Made by a program: the position numbers and the translations under genes. A stretch of DNA of 64,000 nucleotides from Ephydatia muelleri (lineage: Eukaryota > Porifera > Demospongiae > Spongillida > Spongillidae). Below are positions 11,001 through 22,000 of this stretch, one piece after another; position 1 is the first letter of the stretch, and every line of letters starts with the position of its first letter. A model generated the notes under the pieces. That model worked only from the letters and a program-made list of their open reading frames with translations. It was not told the origin of the DNA and searched no databases. The stretch spans positions 9,551,777-9,615,776 of the forward strand of contig JABACO010000012.1 in assembly GCA_013339895.1 (NCBI GenBank). Reading direction: 5' to 3'.

Positions 11001-14000
11001 TGACCTAAAAACTTATTTTGAATAAGCTGGTAGGCAAAGTCTTCAGATAAAATGTTTTTTTTTTTTTTTTTTTTACAAGTAAATTAATAATAATACATAC
11101 AATACAAGTAAACATACATAAAACACTATACAAATAACTCCTCCCCATCCATTGTCCCCATTACTGAAGCTGAATTGCCTCTCTGAATGGCAACCGACAG
11201 CCTTTGGGCAAGATAATGGAAAGAGCTCGCCTCTCCCGACACTTGCCTCAACCGATGTCCCAGCTCTTTTAGGAAATCGGCTGTTTTTGGACCATACACT
11301 CCTGATGTCTCGATTGCCACAGGAGTGAAAAAGTGGTGTGAGCTAAGGTGTTTGTACTTTTGTGCCTTCTTATCCTCGGCTTGTTGGCCAACTGCTCCAG
11401 CTTGCTGTGCTGCAATTGTGGAGTAAGATGGTGCATACGTATCTGGGCAAGTGGCATCCCATACAAGAAGTTGGCCACATTTCCATGGAACTGTTGTAAT
11501 TCCATCAGGTCGCTTTCCATCCGAGCGATATAAACCTGAAGGCTCTAGACGTGATGGAACATGTGCTGCCACTAAAGCCCTGTGTATTATGTCGTTGATA
11601 GTTGAATGGCGGTAATGACGACCAGCACTCCTTTTGCAGCTTAAGCCATGTGTGGCAAACTGAGACACTTCAGCTCCACAGTGTTGACAAATATGATTTC
11701 TACATAAAGGTATTCCCAGACGAAGGCCCATGGATATTCTGATGGTAGTGTCATCCATGCGTAACCCTAGCGATGTAACCGGCAGGGCATTTAGCCATGC
11801 TCCGGACTCCTTACAGGATGCTGCAAGGAGGCGAGCTCTGTTCAACTCATCAGTTGTATTTTTCAATAGTGTGTCTGCCATAGAAAATAGTCGAAGTGAA
11901 TCCCATGACTTCTGATGATGGGCAGCAACGCCAGTAAGCGGTTGTTCTTGGCATCCTTGAGACCAGATCACAAGGGCTTCATCCACATAACTGAGTTGGG
12001 TTGGTTGCATATTTGTCGGCAGAATCATGTGAGCAAGTTCAGAGGAGGCAGCAGCTGAAGCCAAGAAGGCAGAAGGTGCCAACTGCACAGCACTCCGAAT
12101 ACCAAGCCCACCACAATTTACAGGTAAAATGGATTGTATCCAAGAAGAATCACTTTCAGTTAGATGGATGTTAAAAGAGCTGCAAATTGTCGCTCTAAGT
12201 TCATCATCATAAATCTTCAAACTGGGTGACAGGAAACAAGGTGACGTTCTAAGTAGGTACAAGAGTTTAGGGATGGCCGATGAATGACGTAACAAAAGGT
12301 AGGCATCATGGCAAGTTATGTAACGGAATCTCTCCCGGAGGCACTTCAGCATGGCAGTCTTAACATCAATGGCAGCGTCAAGGGACTCAGTGCCTCCAAT
12401 TGGTGACCCCAATAGTGTGGCAACAGCTGGAGCAACCACACGTACCCCAGGTAGCACAGACTGTATGCCTGCAATGAGTTCTGAATTATTACCTACCACT
12501 TCAGACTTCTGTGGGTTCAGCTCTAGACCAACGATTCCTGCTTCCTTCTTAATCATCTCTACATCATGAAGAACATCGTCAGGGGAGTTATGAATTGCTT
12601 CCATTTCAAACTTGTAAGCCAAATAAGAGTCTATTAGGCAAATACCATAAATGGTAGCGAATACACTGTGCCACCACTTGTGTGTCTCTCTCTCTCTCTC
12701 CATTGCAAGACTGCCTTGGCGTAGATGATCATGAACATCTATGATCCCAAAGCAAGAATAAAACTCCTCTACCATTGATGGCCGCTGGATCTCTTTTTAG
12801 TATCTGGTAGTTTCCCACACTCCTTCAACTAGCTTCTTTTTATGGCGAAGAGGCTTACTTGTAGATCCTGGATTCGTTGATCCTACATTGGAGATAATTG
12901 TTTTCATCTTCCTGTCTGCCCAGCCTAACGGCAAACCATGCTGTGATTGCCAAGCAATAGTTTCCTCTTGTTGGCTTTCCTCCCTCTTCATCACCATTGG
13001 CCCATGATTTGAAAGCCAATGGGTATTCTGTATGGGCTGTTTTTATCATGCCCATAAAGAAGAGTCCCCTTTCTCGAAGAGCTAATAGTGTCTTCACGGA
13101 TGAAAAGGTGGAGTCTGCATGCACTGCTCTTCCAGTGTCATAGTACTCTTTTGTCAATCAAAGTGTCACAGCCGTTCCCTCACCATATTCCTGTGAGAAA
13201 TCCTTCCTTCAGTTTGCTTCCCTTCCTTCCATTATATCCAACTTCAAAATAATACCAGTTTCCCCACATGCCAAGGCTTTCATTTCAACCCCAACACCCT
13301 CTGGTTTACGTGCAATTTTGGTCTTATGTGGCATTCCCTCCGCAACATATTCTCCATCAGGACCCTTCCATGCACTCATGCATTCATCCACTGGCAGGTG
13401 GCAACCTGGACTTATGTTCTTTTGATTGAAATCCTCAATGATAGGTCGGATGTCTTGCCATGGGTCCTATATATGAGGTAAATTGTAAAACCAGAAACAC
13501 ATTGATACAGAAGTGCCACTTACATCATTAGCACCTACACCATCGCATGGGACAGTGAAACTGAAACAGTTTGTTATATCCTGAAATTGGTGCCTTGTAG
13601 GTGTAACGAAATGTGTTGATTTGAAATGGAATGAATCTTGATGCCTCTAGGAGAAGGAAGACCCTAGTCATATAGGTGTTCATGTGTGCTAATGTATTAT
13701 GTCATTTATAGGATGAAGAGGTACCGGAGGTACCCAGTACACACGAGGAAAACTCCATCAATCCAAAGAAAGGGAGGAAAAGGTTAGAAGAATAGGGAGG
13801 AAAGGTTAGAAGAAGAAAGGGAGGAACTGTTAGAAGAAAGGGAGGACTGTTAGAAGAAAGGGAGGAACTGTTAGAAGAAAGGGAGGAACTGTTAGAAGAA
13901 AGGGAGGAAAGGTTAGAAAGGAAGGAAAAGGTTAGAAGAAAGGGAGGAAAGGTTAGAAGAAGGGGAGGAACTGTTAGAAGAATAGGAGGAACTGTTAGAA

Positions 14001-17000
14001 GAAAGGGAGGGAAAGGTTAGAAGAAAGGGAGCAAAGGTTAGAAAGGAAGGAAAAGGTTAGAAGAAAGGGAGGAAAGGTTAGAAGAAGGGGAGGAACTGTT
14101 AGAAGAAAGGGAGGAACTGTTAGAAGAAAGGGAGGAACTGTTAGAAGAAAGGGAGGAACTGTTAGAAGAAAGGGAGGAACTGTTAGAAGAAAGGGAGGAA
14201 AGGTTAGAAGAAGGGGAGGAACTGTTAGAAGAAAGGGAGGAACTGTTAGAAGAAAGGGGTAACTGTTAGAAGAATGAGAGGAAAGGTTAGAAGAATGAGA
14301 GGAAAGGTTAGAAGAATGAGAGGAAAGGTTAGAAGAAAGGGAGGAAAAGGTTAGAAGAAAAGTTTACAGTGTGCATGACATACTCACACACTTCAGTGGG
14401 AGGGACTGGGAATTACATTCTGATGTGAGATTGCTCTGGTTTGCAGGAAGCAACATGCAGCAGATGTGTCATCCTTTCGAAGCAAAGAAGGTGAACTGAG
14501 GGTGTGCGTGTGAGGCTGTTGTGCATGTGTGATATGTGAGGGTATGAGGCTGTTGTGCATGTGTGATATGTGAGGGTGTGAGGCTGTTGTGCATGTGTGA
14601 TATGTGAGGGTGGGAGGCTGTTGTGCATATGTGATATGTGATGTGTGTTTGTGAGGCTGTTGTATGTGTGTGATGTGTGTTTGTGGGCTGTTGTGTGTGT
14701 GTGATGTGTGTTTGTGAGGCTGTTGTATGTGTGTGATGTGTGTTTGTGGGCTGTTGTGTGTGTGTGATGTGTGTTTGTGAGGCTGTTGTATGTGTGTGAT
14801 GTGTGTTTGTGGGCTGTTGTGTGTGTGTGATGTGTGTTTGTGAGGCTGTTGTATGTGTGTGTGTGAATTTAACATTGAACGGATAAGTTGAGCTATGGAC
14901 TGCCATCCAATGGCCATTGCGATTGAGCTTTTGTAGTGTATATCTCCATTACTTCCTCTCCCCTTCTCCCCCTCCCCAGAGCCTCTTGCAGTGATGGAGA
15001 GCACAAGCTTTGCCACAAGCATGTGTGTGTGAGTCCAACACTTACGTTGTTATCAGGGACTCCAAAATGGCTGCCTTCCAAAAGCTGTGTCCATGTCATG
15101 GGGGGGGGAATAGCAGCATGATTGAAGCTCGTGGCTTGTTGGGTAAGAGACTAACGTGTCTAGAGTGGGTCACCCACTGAATTTTCTGTCCATGTTATGG
15201 AGGAGATGGCAGCAATAGAGATATGGTGAGGTGTAGTTGCACGTAGAGTAGAGTAGAGTAGAGACTTTCCCTGTCTGCCGACTGTCTGCCATACCCAGTG
15301 ACTGCTAAGGCAGGTTACATCCTCAAAGACGTGCCCCTCCCCCCGAATCCGTTTTTGTATTATGCAATTTGTAGTGGTGGTGGTTGTGATTCTCACACCT
15401 GGCTAATCCACCCTACCTTATATGGCTAATCCACCCTACCTTATATGGCTAATCCACCCTACCTTATATGGCTAATCCACCCTACCTTATATGGCTAATC
15501 CACCCTACCTTATATGGCTAATCCACCCTACCTTATATGGCTAATCCACACTACCTTATATGGCTAATCCACCCTACCTTATATGGCACACAAAAGGCCG
15601 GCTACCTCGGCCCTCGCAGGAACAGTTCAGACCCCACCTCTGCTCCATTGCTCGACAACAGAGAGCATTGGAATCCAAGAACTCTTTGCCGTGTCTGTGA
15701 TGTCCAATGTTCTGTTACTTATGGTAAGTAGTTATGCAATTACTTGGTATATCTAGTTGTGTGTATATGGAATGCAGCTGGCAGCAATAGAATATTATAA
15801 GCACGTTATGATGTCAGCATGCATTCCAAATCACTACTTAATTATGCCGGGAGAGATGTGGAGATCTGCAAGTCGGTTAAATATTCGCTCCACATTCTGC
15901 AAAGGTGCGTGCATGTATTCAGTTAAATACGTATGTGTAAATAAATTAATTTGCAATACTTAATAATTATGTGTAGATAACTAAATCTGGTAGTTTTATT
16001 TCTGCAGTACGAGGGCTGTAGTCAAAAGTGACCTGCTTTTAAACTACATTATCGTATTTTCAGTCATTCGTTGGAATTCATTGTGACGATATTATATTTA
16101 TATTTATTTAATTTGAACTATATTTTATTTAGTTTGCGTCTCACTCAAATATATTATCCTTACCATGCAAATTCAAGTAGTGTTGTACTAGGGGTGGTGG
16201 CTGCTTTCACTTTGGTGGTCATTATAATGATGTCATTCTTCCTAGTGGTCATTATAATGATGTCATTCTTCCTAGTGGTCATTAATGATGTCAATCTTCC
16301 TAGTGGTCATTATAATGATGTCATTCTTCCTAGTGGTCATTAATGATGTCAATCTTCCTAGTGGTCATTATAATGATGTCATTCTTCCTAGTGGTCATTA
16401 ATGATGTCAATCTTCCTAGTGGTCATTATAATGATGTCATTCTTCCTAGTGGTCATTGTTTTTCCTTACATGTTGGTCATTTGATTGCCATAGAAATGTA
16501 GCATTCACTCTTCACTCTCTGTTGCAACTGTTCTATTCACCTCTCCAATTAATGCTCTCCTCTAGGACTTCCACAGCCACATGACACAGGGGGAGGTAAT
16601 GGGCTATCTCGGAGGAACGTACGACTCCAACACAAAGGGTAAGTCCCAGGAGTGAGTGGGGCATGGGCGTGGTCACAAGGTATCTCTTCATAACACAGTA
16701 CTAGAAGTACTTCAAGCATTCCCGTGTGTTTGTGAAGCCCACCAATCTGCTAAGTGGGAACAGGAGGTAGGTTACTATGGGGACAGGAGTAAGGTTGCCA
16801 TGGGAATAGGATGTTTGGTTCAGCAAACATTTGTGGGTGGGTGGGGTAATATCATGGTTGACCTGTCAGCTTGTTGTGCCCACCTCATCCCTCCTCCATA
16901 ACCATCTCGTCTTGCTGTATCCTAGCGACCACCACAAGCTTGTTGCCAAATACCTGTGTTTGCTTGTGTCTCCACAGATCCAGGCTTCCATGCTGTCTCG

Positions 17001-18610
17001 GGGCCTTCGATTGGTCGGATGGTATCACAGCCACCCAGCATCAGAGCCGAGACCATCAGAGAATGATGTCATCTGTCAGCAGAAGTATCAGGAGACGATG
17101 ATGTCAGGAGAGAATGGCATCCCCTGCATAGCCCTGATCACAAGTAAGACTGGGGAGGAGGGGGGGGGGAGGGAGATCATTCCCTGCATAGCCCTGATCA
17201 CAAGTAAGACTGGGGAGGAGGGGGGGAGGGAGATCATTCCCTGCATAGCCCTGATCACAAGTAAGACTGGGGAGGAGGGGGGGAGGGAGATCATTCCCTG
17301 CATAGCCCTGATCACAAGTAAGACTGGGGAGGAGGGGGGGAGGGAGATCATTCCCTGCATAGCCCTGATCACAAGTAAGACTGGGGAGGAGGGGGGAGGG
17401 AGATCATTCCCTGCATAGCCCTGATCACAAGTAAGACTGGGGAGGAGGGGGGGAGGGAGATCATTCCCTGCATAGCCCTGATCACAAGTAAGACTGGGGA
17501 GGAGGGGGGAGGAGATTATTCCCTGCATAGCCCTGATCACAAGTAAGACTGGGGAGGAGGGGGGAGGGAGATCATTCCCTGCATAGCCCTGATCACAAGT
17601 AAGACTGGGGAGGAGGGGGGGGGGGGAAGGGAGATCATTCCCCTGATCACAAGTTAGACTGGGGAGGAGGGGGGTGAGGGAGGAGGTGGTCTTGTACCCA
17701 GACCAGCATACTTCACAACAAGGGATGGATTACAATGTAATGACACTGGAACAAAAATCTTTGATCCATGCCCCAGACCCAGTGTATGAGTGTAGCGTGA
17801 TGTAATTAACCCATAGCTGTGTGACGTACGTGGGTCTCCGTATAAGGCTAGGTGGTACACTTGGTCTTGTTAAGGACATGGTGTAGTTCATCCATTGGTT
17901 ACATTTGGTTAACAGTTACGTCAAGTGTGGTTTGCCTTGCCAGGTCCTAATCTTCATGGAAAGCTAGCCTCTACCCAGACACTTATCAAGGGCTTCTGGG
18001 TGCTTAGCTTTGATGTGGAGACAGTTGCAAAGGTATGTGAATTCAGTGTGTGTGTGTGTGTGTGTGTGTTGTGTCCTGGAGCCATCAAAAGGTTAGTTTC
18101 AATGAACCATCTCCTTGGCAATAGTATAGTCTCCTTAATGTGCTCACATTGGCACTAAGAGGTTAATGTGCTCACATTGGCACTAAGGGGTTAATGTGCT
18201 CGCATTAGCACTAAGGGGTTAATGTGTTTCACTGTCAGCTCGTTGCTTTGCAGGTTCTTCCAATGGAGTTGTCCTTCACGACCACATGGGAACAGTACCT
18301 CACACAGGACGTTGTTGATGAAATGGTGAGTGTGTGTGGTACGTAACCTGTTGGCACTGCATAGGCATGTACAGTGAAGGGGATGCACATGCACACATGC
18401 ACACACACACATGCACTCACACACACATGCACACACACACATGCACTCATACATGCACACACACACACATGCACTCATACACATGCACACACACACACAC
18501 ACTCATACATGCACACACACACACACACATGCACTCATACATGCACACACACACATGCACACACACTCATACATGCACACACACACACACACACACATGC
18601 ACTCATACAT

Positions 18611-18653
<43 letters not shown>

Positions 18654-18894
18654 GAGCACTGGCAGCTCGCTACAAGAACAGACCCAATGCTATGGACTTC
18701 AAAGCCATTTGGAAAGATGGTTGCACACTGCTTACCAAACTAAAGGTTTGTCTTTCACTCATAATTATAGGGTCTCTGTTAGCCACACCCACTGCCGCCA
18801 CTTGCAGACCTCTCTGTCGGCTGTGCAACCTCACTTTCCACAGGAAAATTCAAATGAGACATTTATGGGATACGTGGATCAGTTGGTCCAGTAG
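6947..18894 (+). CDS. mpnd: MPN domain-containing protein (RAMA + JAMM/MPN+), MPND homologue
   Basis: Twelve exons give one 371-aa frame: 6947-7036, 7100-7240, 8029-8103, 13712-13782, 15597-15723, 16566-16638, 16699-16766, 16978-17143, 17944-18032, 18254-18325, 18653-18745, 18844-18894 (TAG). The start ATG lies in CCAAGATGGCG. Exons 1-3 carry a RAMA domain (YEADLLADGMI, SPYAWAS, GIGWG). Exon 4 is an acidic linker ending in basic KKGRKR. Exons 5-8 carry the MPN domain with a complete JAMM set: Glu178 (QGEV), His232/His234 (GWYHSHP), Ser242 and Asp245. Later exons match the MPND C-terminus (KGFWV, RYKNRPNAMDF). Family knowledge: MPND is a JAMM metalloprotease-like nuclear protein, and its RAMA domain has been reported to sense N6-methyladenine. 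Exons 4 and 5 rest on weak sites (donor GTTAGA, acceptor CACAAAAG) and were chosen because phase fits; all other junctions are canonical GT-AG. Confidence 0.88.
7466..7836 (+). repeat. 37-bp minisatellite in MPND intron 2
   Basis: About ten head-to-tail copies of a 37-bp unit containing GGTCATGTGTTGGCCTGGGG, with only a few substitutions between copies. It lies inside intron 7241-8028. It has no spacers, so it is not CRISPR-like. Confidence 0.95.
7911..8016 (+). repeat. GT microsatellite
   Basis: A GT-rich stretch ending just before the TTATCCAG acceptor of MPND exon 3. It takes the place of an ordinary polypyrimidine tract. Confidence 0.9.
8640..9162 (+). repeat. Two tandem repeats in MPND intron 3
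   Basis: First, a roughly 75-bp duplication (about 8645-8790, containing CAGGCAGCAGAGTAGCTATC twice). Second, about twelve copies of a 28-bp unit (about 8829-9160, core GACTGGTATCCCTGTCATGT), nearly identical to each other. No coding signal. Confidence 0.92.
9163..10730 (+). other. MPND intron 3 sequence with no recognised gene
   Basis: AT-rich intronic sequence. The motif ATCCTTATTTAAGGAT (7-bp arms, 2-nt loop) occurs near 9922 and again near 10084, followed by a diverged third copy. They might be remnants of a small element. No exon was recognised. Confidence 0.6.
10735..13640 (-). pseudogene. Decayed piggyBac transposase, interrupted by a retrotransposon
   Basis: The minus strand shows piggyBac-type segments in order. 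13640-13524 carries FVTPTRHQFQDI and ends with a GTAAGT donor. 13466-13209 carries DPWQDIRPIIEDFN, the DECMSAWKG block and RKPEGVGVEMKA. 13157-12855 carries the ADSTFSSVK...GLFFMGMIKTAH block around the second catalytic Asp. 12775-12605 carries VEEFYSCFGIIDVHDHLR. After the inserted retroelement comes 11046-10960 (SEDFAYQLIQNKFLG), then a cysteine cluster CTMC...CPGC (about 10850-10740). Stops and frameshifts separate the pieces, so no intact transposase remains. It lies antisense inside MPND intron 3. I did not recognise terminal repeats or a TTAA duplication. Confidence 0.75.
11054..12605 (-). mobile_element. 5'-truncated non-LTR retrotransposon (RT C-terminus plus restriction-like endonuclease)
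   Basis: Coding runs from about 12600 to the stop at 11126, followed by a tail of about 22 A on the minus strand (T run 11054-11075). The protein starts just after the RT catalytic palm (VLHDVEMIKKEAGIVG...LELNPQKSE). It has a CxxC...H...C zinc motif (CQHCGAEVSQFATHGLSC) and a restriction-like endonuclease signature with KRPDG, then WDATCPDTYAPSY and KKAQKYKH. Known for the class: RT followed by an RLE domain is typical of R2/NeSL/CRE-like elements. The 5' end is truncated, as expected of target-primed reverse transcription. Its frame is fused to the upstream piggyBac frame, giving one 549-codon open frame (12775-11126). I see no clear target duplication. Confidence 0.75.
13765..14362 (+). 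repeat. Purine minisatellite seeded at the 3' end of MPND exon 4
   Basis: About 27 imperfect copies of a 21-bp unit like GTTAGAAGAAAGGGAGGAA(A/CT). The first unit is the end of exon 4 plus its donor: exon AAAGGGAGGAAAAG followed by GTTAGAAG. Every copy therefore repeats a G|GTTAGA donor-like site. Confidence 0.9.
14500..14866 (+). repeat. GT-rich minisatellite in MPND intron 4
   Basis: Units of about 30 bp alternating GTGATGTGTGTTTGTGAGGC and GGGCTGTTGTGTGTG, roughly a dozen copies. The His/Thr/Gln repeat frames on the minus strand are artefacts. Confidence 0.92.
15400..15592 (+). repeat. 23-bp minisatellite just upstream of MPND exon 5
   Basis: About eight near-identical copies of GGCTAATCCACCCTACCTTA plus TAT, ending directly before the proposed exon-5 acceptor. 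The CCACCCTACCTT core is pyrimidine-rich, so the array supplies the only polypyrimidine tract for that acceptor. Confidence 0.93.
16195..16458 (+). repeat. 27/30-bp minisatellite in MPND intron 5
   Basis: About nine copies of TGGTCATTATAATGATGTCA followed by TTCTTCCTAG, alternating with a 3-bp-shorter version. Each copy ends in TTCTTCCTAG, which resembles a 3' splice site; the real exon-6 acceptor (CTCCTCTAG) is about 110 bp downstream. Confidence 0.93.
17110..17670 (+). repeat. Minisatellite duplicating the end and splice donor of MPND exon 8
   Basis: Nine intact copies and one degenerate copy of a 55-60-bp unit made of the last ~30 bp of exon 8 (ATTCCCTGCATAGCCCTGAT...ACAA), its donor GTAAGACTGG, and a GGAGG-rich spacer. 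Donors lie near 17144, 17204, 17261, 17318, 17374, 17431, 17488, 17543 and 17600. The first two spacings are 60 and 57 bp, so downstream donors would add in-frame repeats of about 20 residues. The frame stays open to 17418. Confidence 0.95.
18036..18652 (+). repeat. GT, 28-bp and CA arrays in MPND introns 9-11
   Basis: A GT run (about 18045-18070), three copies of a 28-bp unit with TTAATGTGCTCACATTGGCA (about 18135-18222), and a long CA/CATGCA array (about 18385-18652). The CA array runs straight into the AG acceptor of exon 11. The long His/Thr open frames here are microsatellite artefacts. Confidence 0.9.
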
Positions 18895-19031
18895 GAAACC
18901 AGACTGACCAGTTTTATCCCCACCCTAAATCCAATCTCTGTGTACTCAGTCAATAGTAACCACACAACATATGAATCATATGTGTTTTCAGTTCTAATTG
19001 ATGCCTATCTTAGATACCAACGTCAGCATTG

Positions 19032-22000
19032 TTAGTCTGTCATCTCCGACACTGCAGACCTCTTGCGTGGGTCTCGTCGCAGAAGTTTCTGGAAGATCAG
19101 CCTTGCCACCTCAAAGCCTATCACAATGGAGAACTCAGGGCGGAGCAGTGTTGCCTTGGGAACTCTTCCGGTCATCACGTCAGCCCACCTGGCCAGGTAC
19201 TCATTCCCTTTCCTCTGCATGGCGGCTGCTGCAGCGTCCAGAAGGATTGGGTAGCGGTAGAGAATGCTGATGAAAGCCAGCGACCTTATTGGAGGAGGAG
19301 AAGTAGGTCATAGGCGTGGTTAATTAGGCGTGGCTAATTAGGTGTGACTAATCTCATGGACACAGGAAGTGGGTGTGGCTAATGTAAACTTATTTTACAT
19401 GTTAAGAGCAGAATTGGTATATCTTGTGTTTCTAATGATCCTATTGCTGGTTCATTATTTATAAAGGTGGTGGTGTAAACAAATTAGAATCAATGGGTTT
19501 AATAACTACCACTTTAAATTAATTGATATCGTCACCAAATATTCAAGATACATTTTTGGTTACGACTTACATTAATTGTGTAGTCTTTGAAGAAATGGTT
19601 AATTCAATTGCAATTACAATTAACATACCTCAGTGGTGACTTATTGCAAGTTCTGCAAGTTTGATGTTTTAGTTATTTGGTTGATATTATTACTTTTATA
19701 ATGAAGATGTCAACTTATGACACCAATAAACTAGTCTTTGCTTGATTTTTACTGCATAATCTTTATATCATTACTAACAATTAACACATTAAAAGTAATT
19801 AGATAACTAATCTTTTATGTGGAGTAAAAGCGTTGCACTCATTTAGAAACACCTGGGCACCTGGGCATATTAACTAAATGCTACCTCTCGTCCCTACCTC
19901 TCGTCCCTACCTCTTGTCCCTACCTCTCATCATACCTCTCATCACACTTCTCGTCCCTACCTCTTGTCCCTTCCTCTCATCCCTACCTCTTGTCCCTACC
20001 TCTCGTCCCTACCTCTCATCCCTACCTCTCATCACACTTCTCGTCCCTACCTCTTGTCCCTTCCTCTCATCCCTACCTCTCATCCCTACCTCTTGTCCCT
20101 ACCTCTTGTCCCTACCTCTTGTCCCTACCTCTCGTCCCTACCTCTCGTCCCTACCTCTCATCACACCTCTCATCCCTTCCTCTCGTCCCTACCTCTCATC
20201 CCTACCTCTCATCCCTTCCTCTCGTCCCTACCTCTCATCACACCTCTCGTCCCTGCCTCTCGTCCCTACCTCTCATCCCTACCTCTCGTCCCTACCTCTC
20301 ATCACACCTCTCGTCCCTACCTCTTGTCCCTACCTCTCATCCCTACCTCTTGTCCCTACCTCTCATCCCTACCTCTCATCATACCTCTTGTCCCTACCTC
20401 TCGTCCCTACCTCTCGTCCCTTCCTCTCGTCCCTACCTCTCATCACACCTCTCATCCCTTCCTCTCGTCCCTACCTCTCATCACACCTCTCATCACACCT
20501 CTCGTCCCTACCTCTCGTCCCTACGACTCGTCCCTACCTCTCGTCCCTACCTCTCGTCCCTACCTCTCATCCCTACCTCTCGTCCCTACCTCTCATCCCT
20601 ACCTCTTGTCCCTACCTCTCATCACACCTCTCGTCCCTACCTCTTGTCCCTACCTCTCGTCCATACCTCTCGTCCCTACCGCTCATCCCTACCTCTCGTC
20701 CCTACCTCTCGTCCCTACCTCTCATCCCTACCTCTTGTCCCTACATCTCATAACTACATTCCTTCCTCTTGTTGCACAGAAGTCGTCTCTTACCATTTAT
20801 AGTCACTCCCAAACTTGTACATCCACCTGTTCTGATACTCCTTCATCACCTCCTTGTCAAAGTTGCCCACCTCAAAGGCCTCATTCAGGAACCCAGCAGC
20901 TATCTTGCCTGACTCCATAGCGTGGTGAATCCCCTCCCCCGTCATTGGGTCAATCATACCTGGTGGTGGGCGGAGTCCTAGGGTCTACAATGCTGCCTCT
21001 GGAAGGCCACACTCCCTTACCGGCAGCATCTCCAATCACCAGCAGGTGGTCATCATAAGAGTTCTTTTCTCCTCCAAATCGCAGACTTCCTGGATCACAT
21101 CAGAGTTAGGTGGAGTTTTAAGCTTGCCTGCTCGTTCATTCACACATTGTGTAACCTTCCCCTTAAAATGCCACGCCCATCACTTGCCACGCCCATCACT
21201 TGCCACGCCCATCACTTGCCTGCCTTCATTCTCTCAATATCGTTGCTCTTTCCAATTGCCTTGCTAATGACAGGATCTTCCTTCATCAGCCGGTCGTGCC
21301 AGTAAGGGAGAGTGTCGTTGGTAACCTTGGGGTTGCCGGGGATGATGTAACAGCAGTAGCCGAGCTCGTTGTTGGGATGCATGAATAGTGCCGCATATCC
21401 TGTGTGGGTGTGGTCACATGATCGATCATTATAATGAGGCATGGCCAACAAACAAACCAAGCCAACCTCTTCACACTCTCAAAAGTGGCCTTGCAGAACA
21501 TCAACACTCACCGGGCAGTAAACCTTTTGGATAGAACATGACTCCATCGGCTTTAAAGGAATGGGTACCCGCTCCAATGTAAGATCGCGAGCAGGTTCCT
21601 TGAGGGGGACTAGTGACCAGTCCTAGCTGTGTGGCCAGTTTGGAGGTTGCACCATCTGCACACACCAGTACCCTGCCCTGGTGACAAAACAGAAGGATAG
21701 GGTGTGTGAGAGGAGGGGGATGAGAGAGGACATCCAATGGTTGTACCTGATAAGTGACGTCTGAGTCTTCAATGGTGACTGTCCATAGTCCTGTGCTCTT
21801 GTCAAAGTGTGCGTCCTTCACGGGAGTGTTCTCAATAAGCTCCGCCCCACTCCTACAAACCACACATTTTAATGACCAGTGCGTACCCCTGCACCCTCAC
21901 AATAGCAGATAACGTTTTCTACACTCACATAACTGACACACACACACACACATACTTACACACACACACACACACATACTGACAATACTTGTTTTCTACA

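Noticed and set aside
14938-15150. Candidate MPND exons near 14978-15022 and 15055-15140
   Set aside because: Splice-like borders exist, but the required phase meets a stop codon; the exon at 13712-13782 restores the frame instead.
19878-20920. Leu/Pro/Ser-repeat frames of up to 318 codons on the plus strand
   Set aside because: They cover the intronic 13-bp minisatellite and run antisense into exon 8 of reductase copy A.
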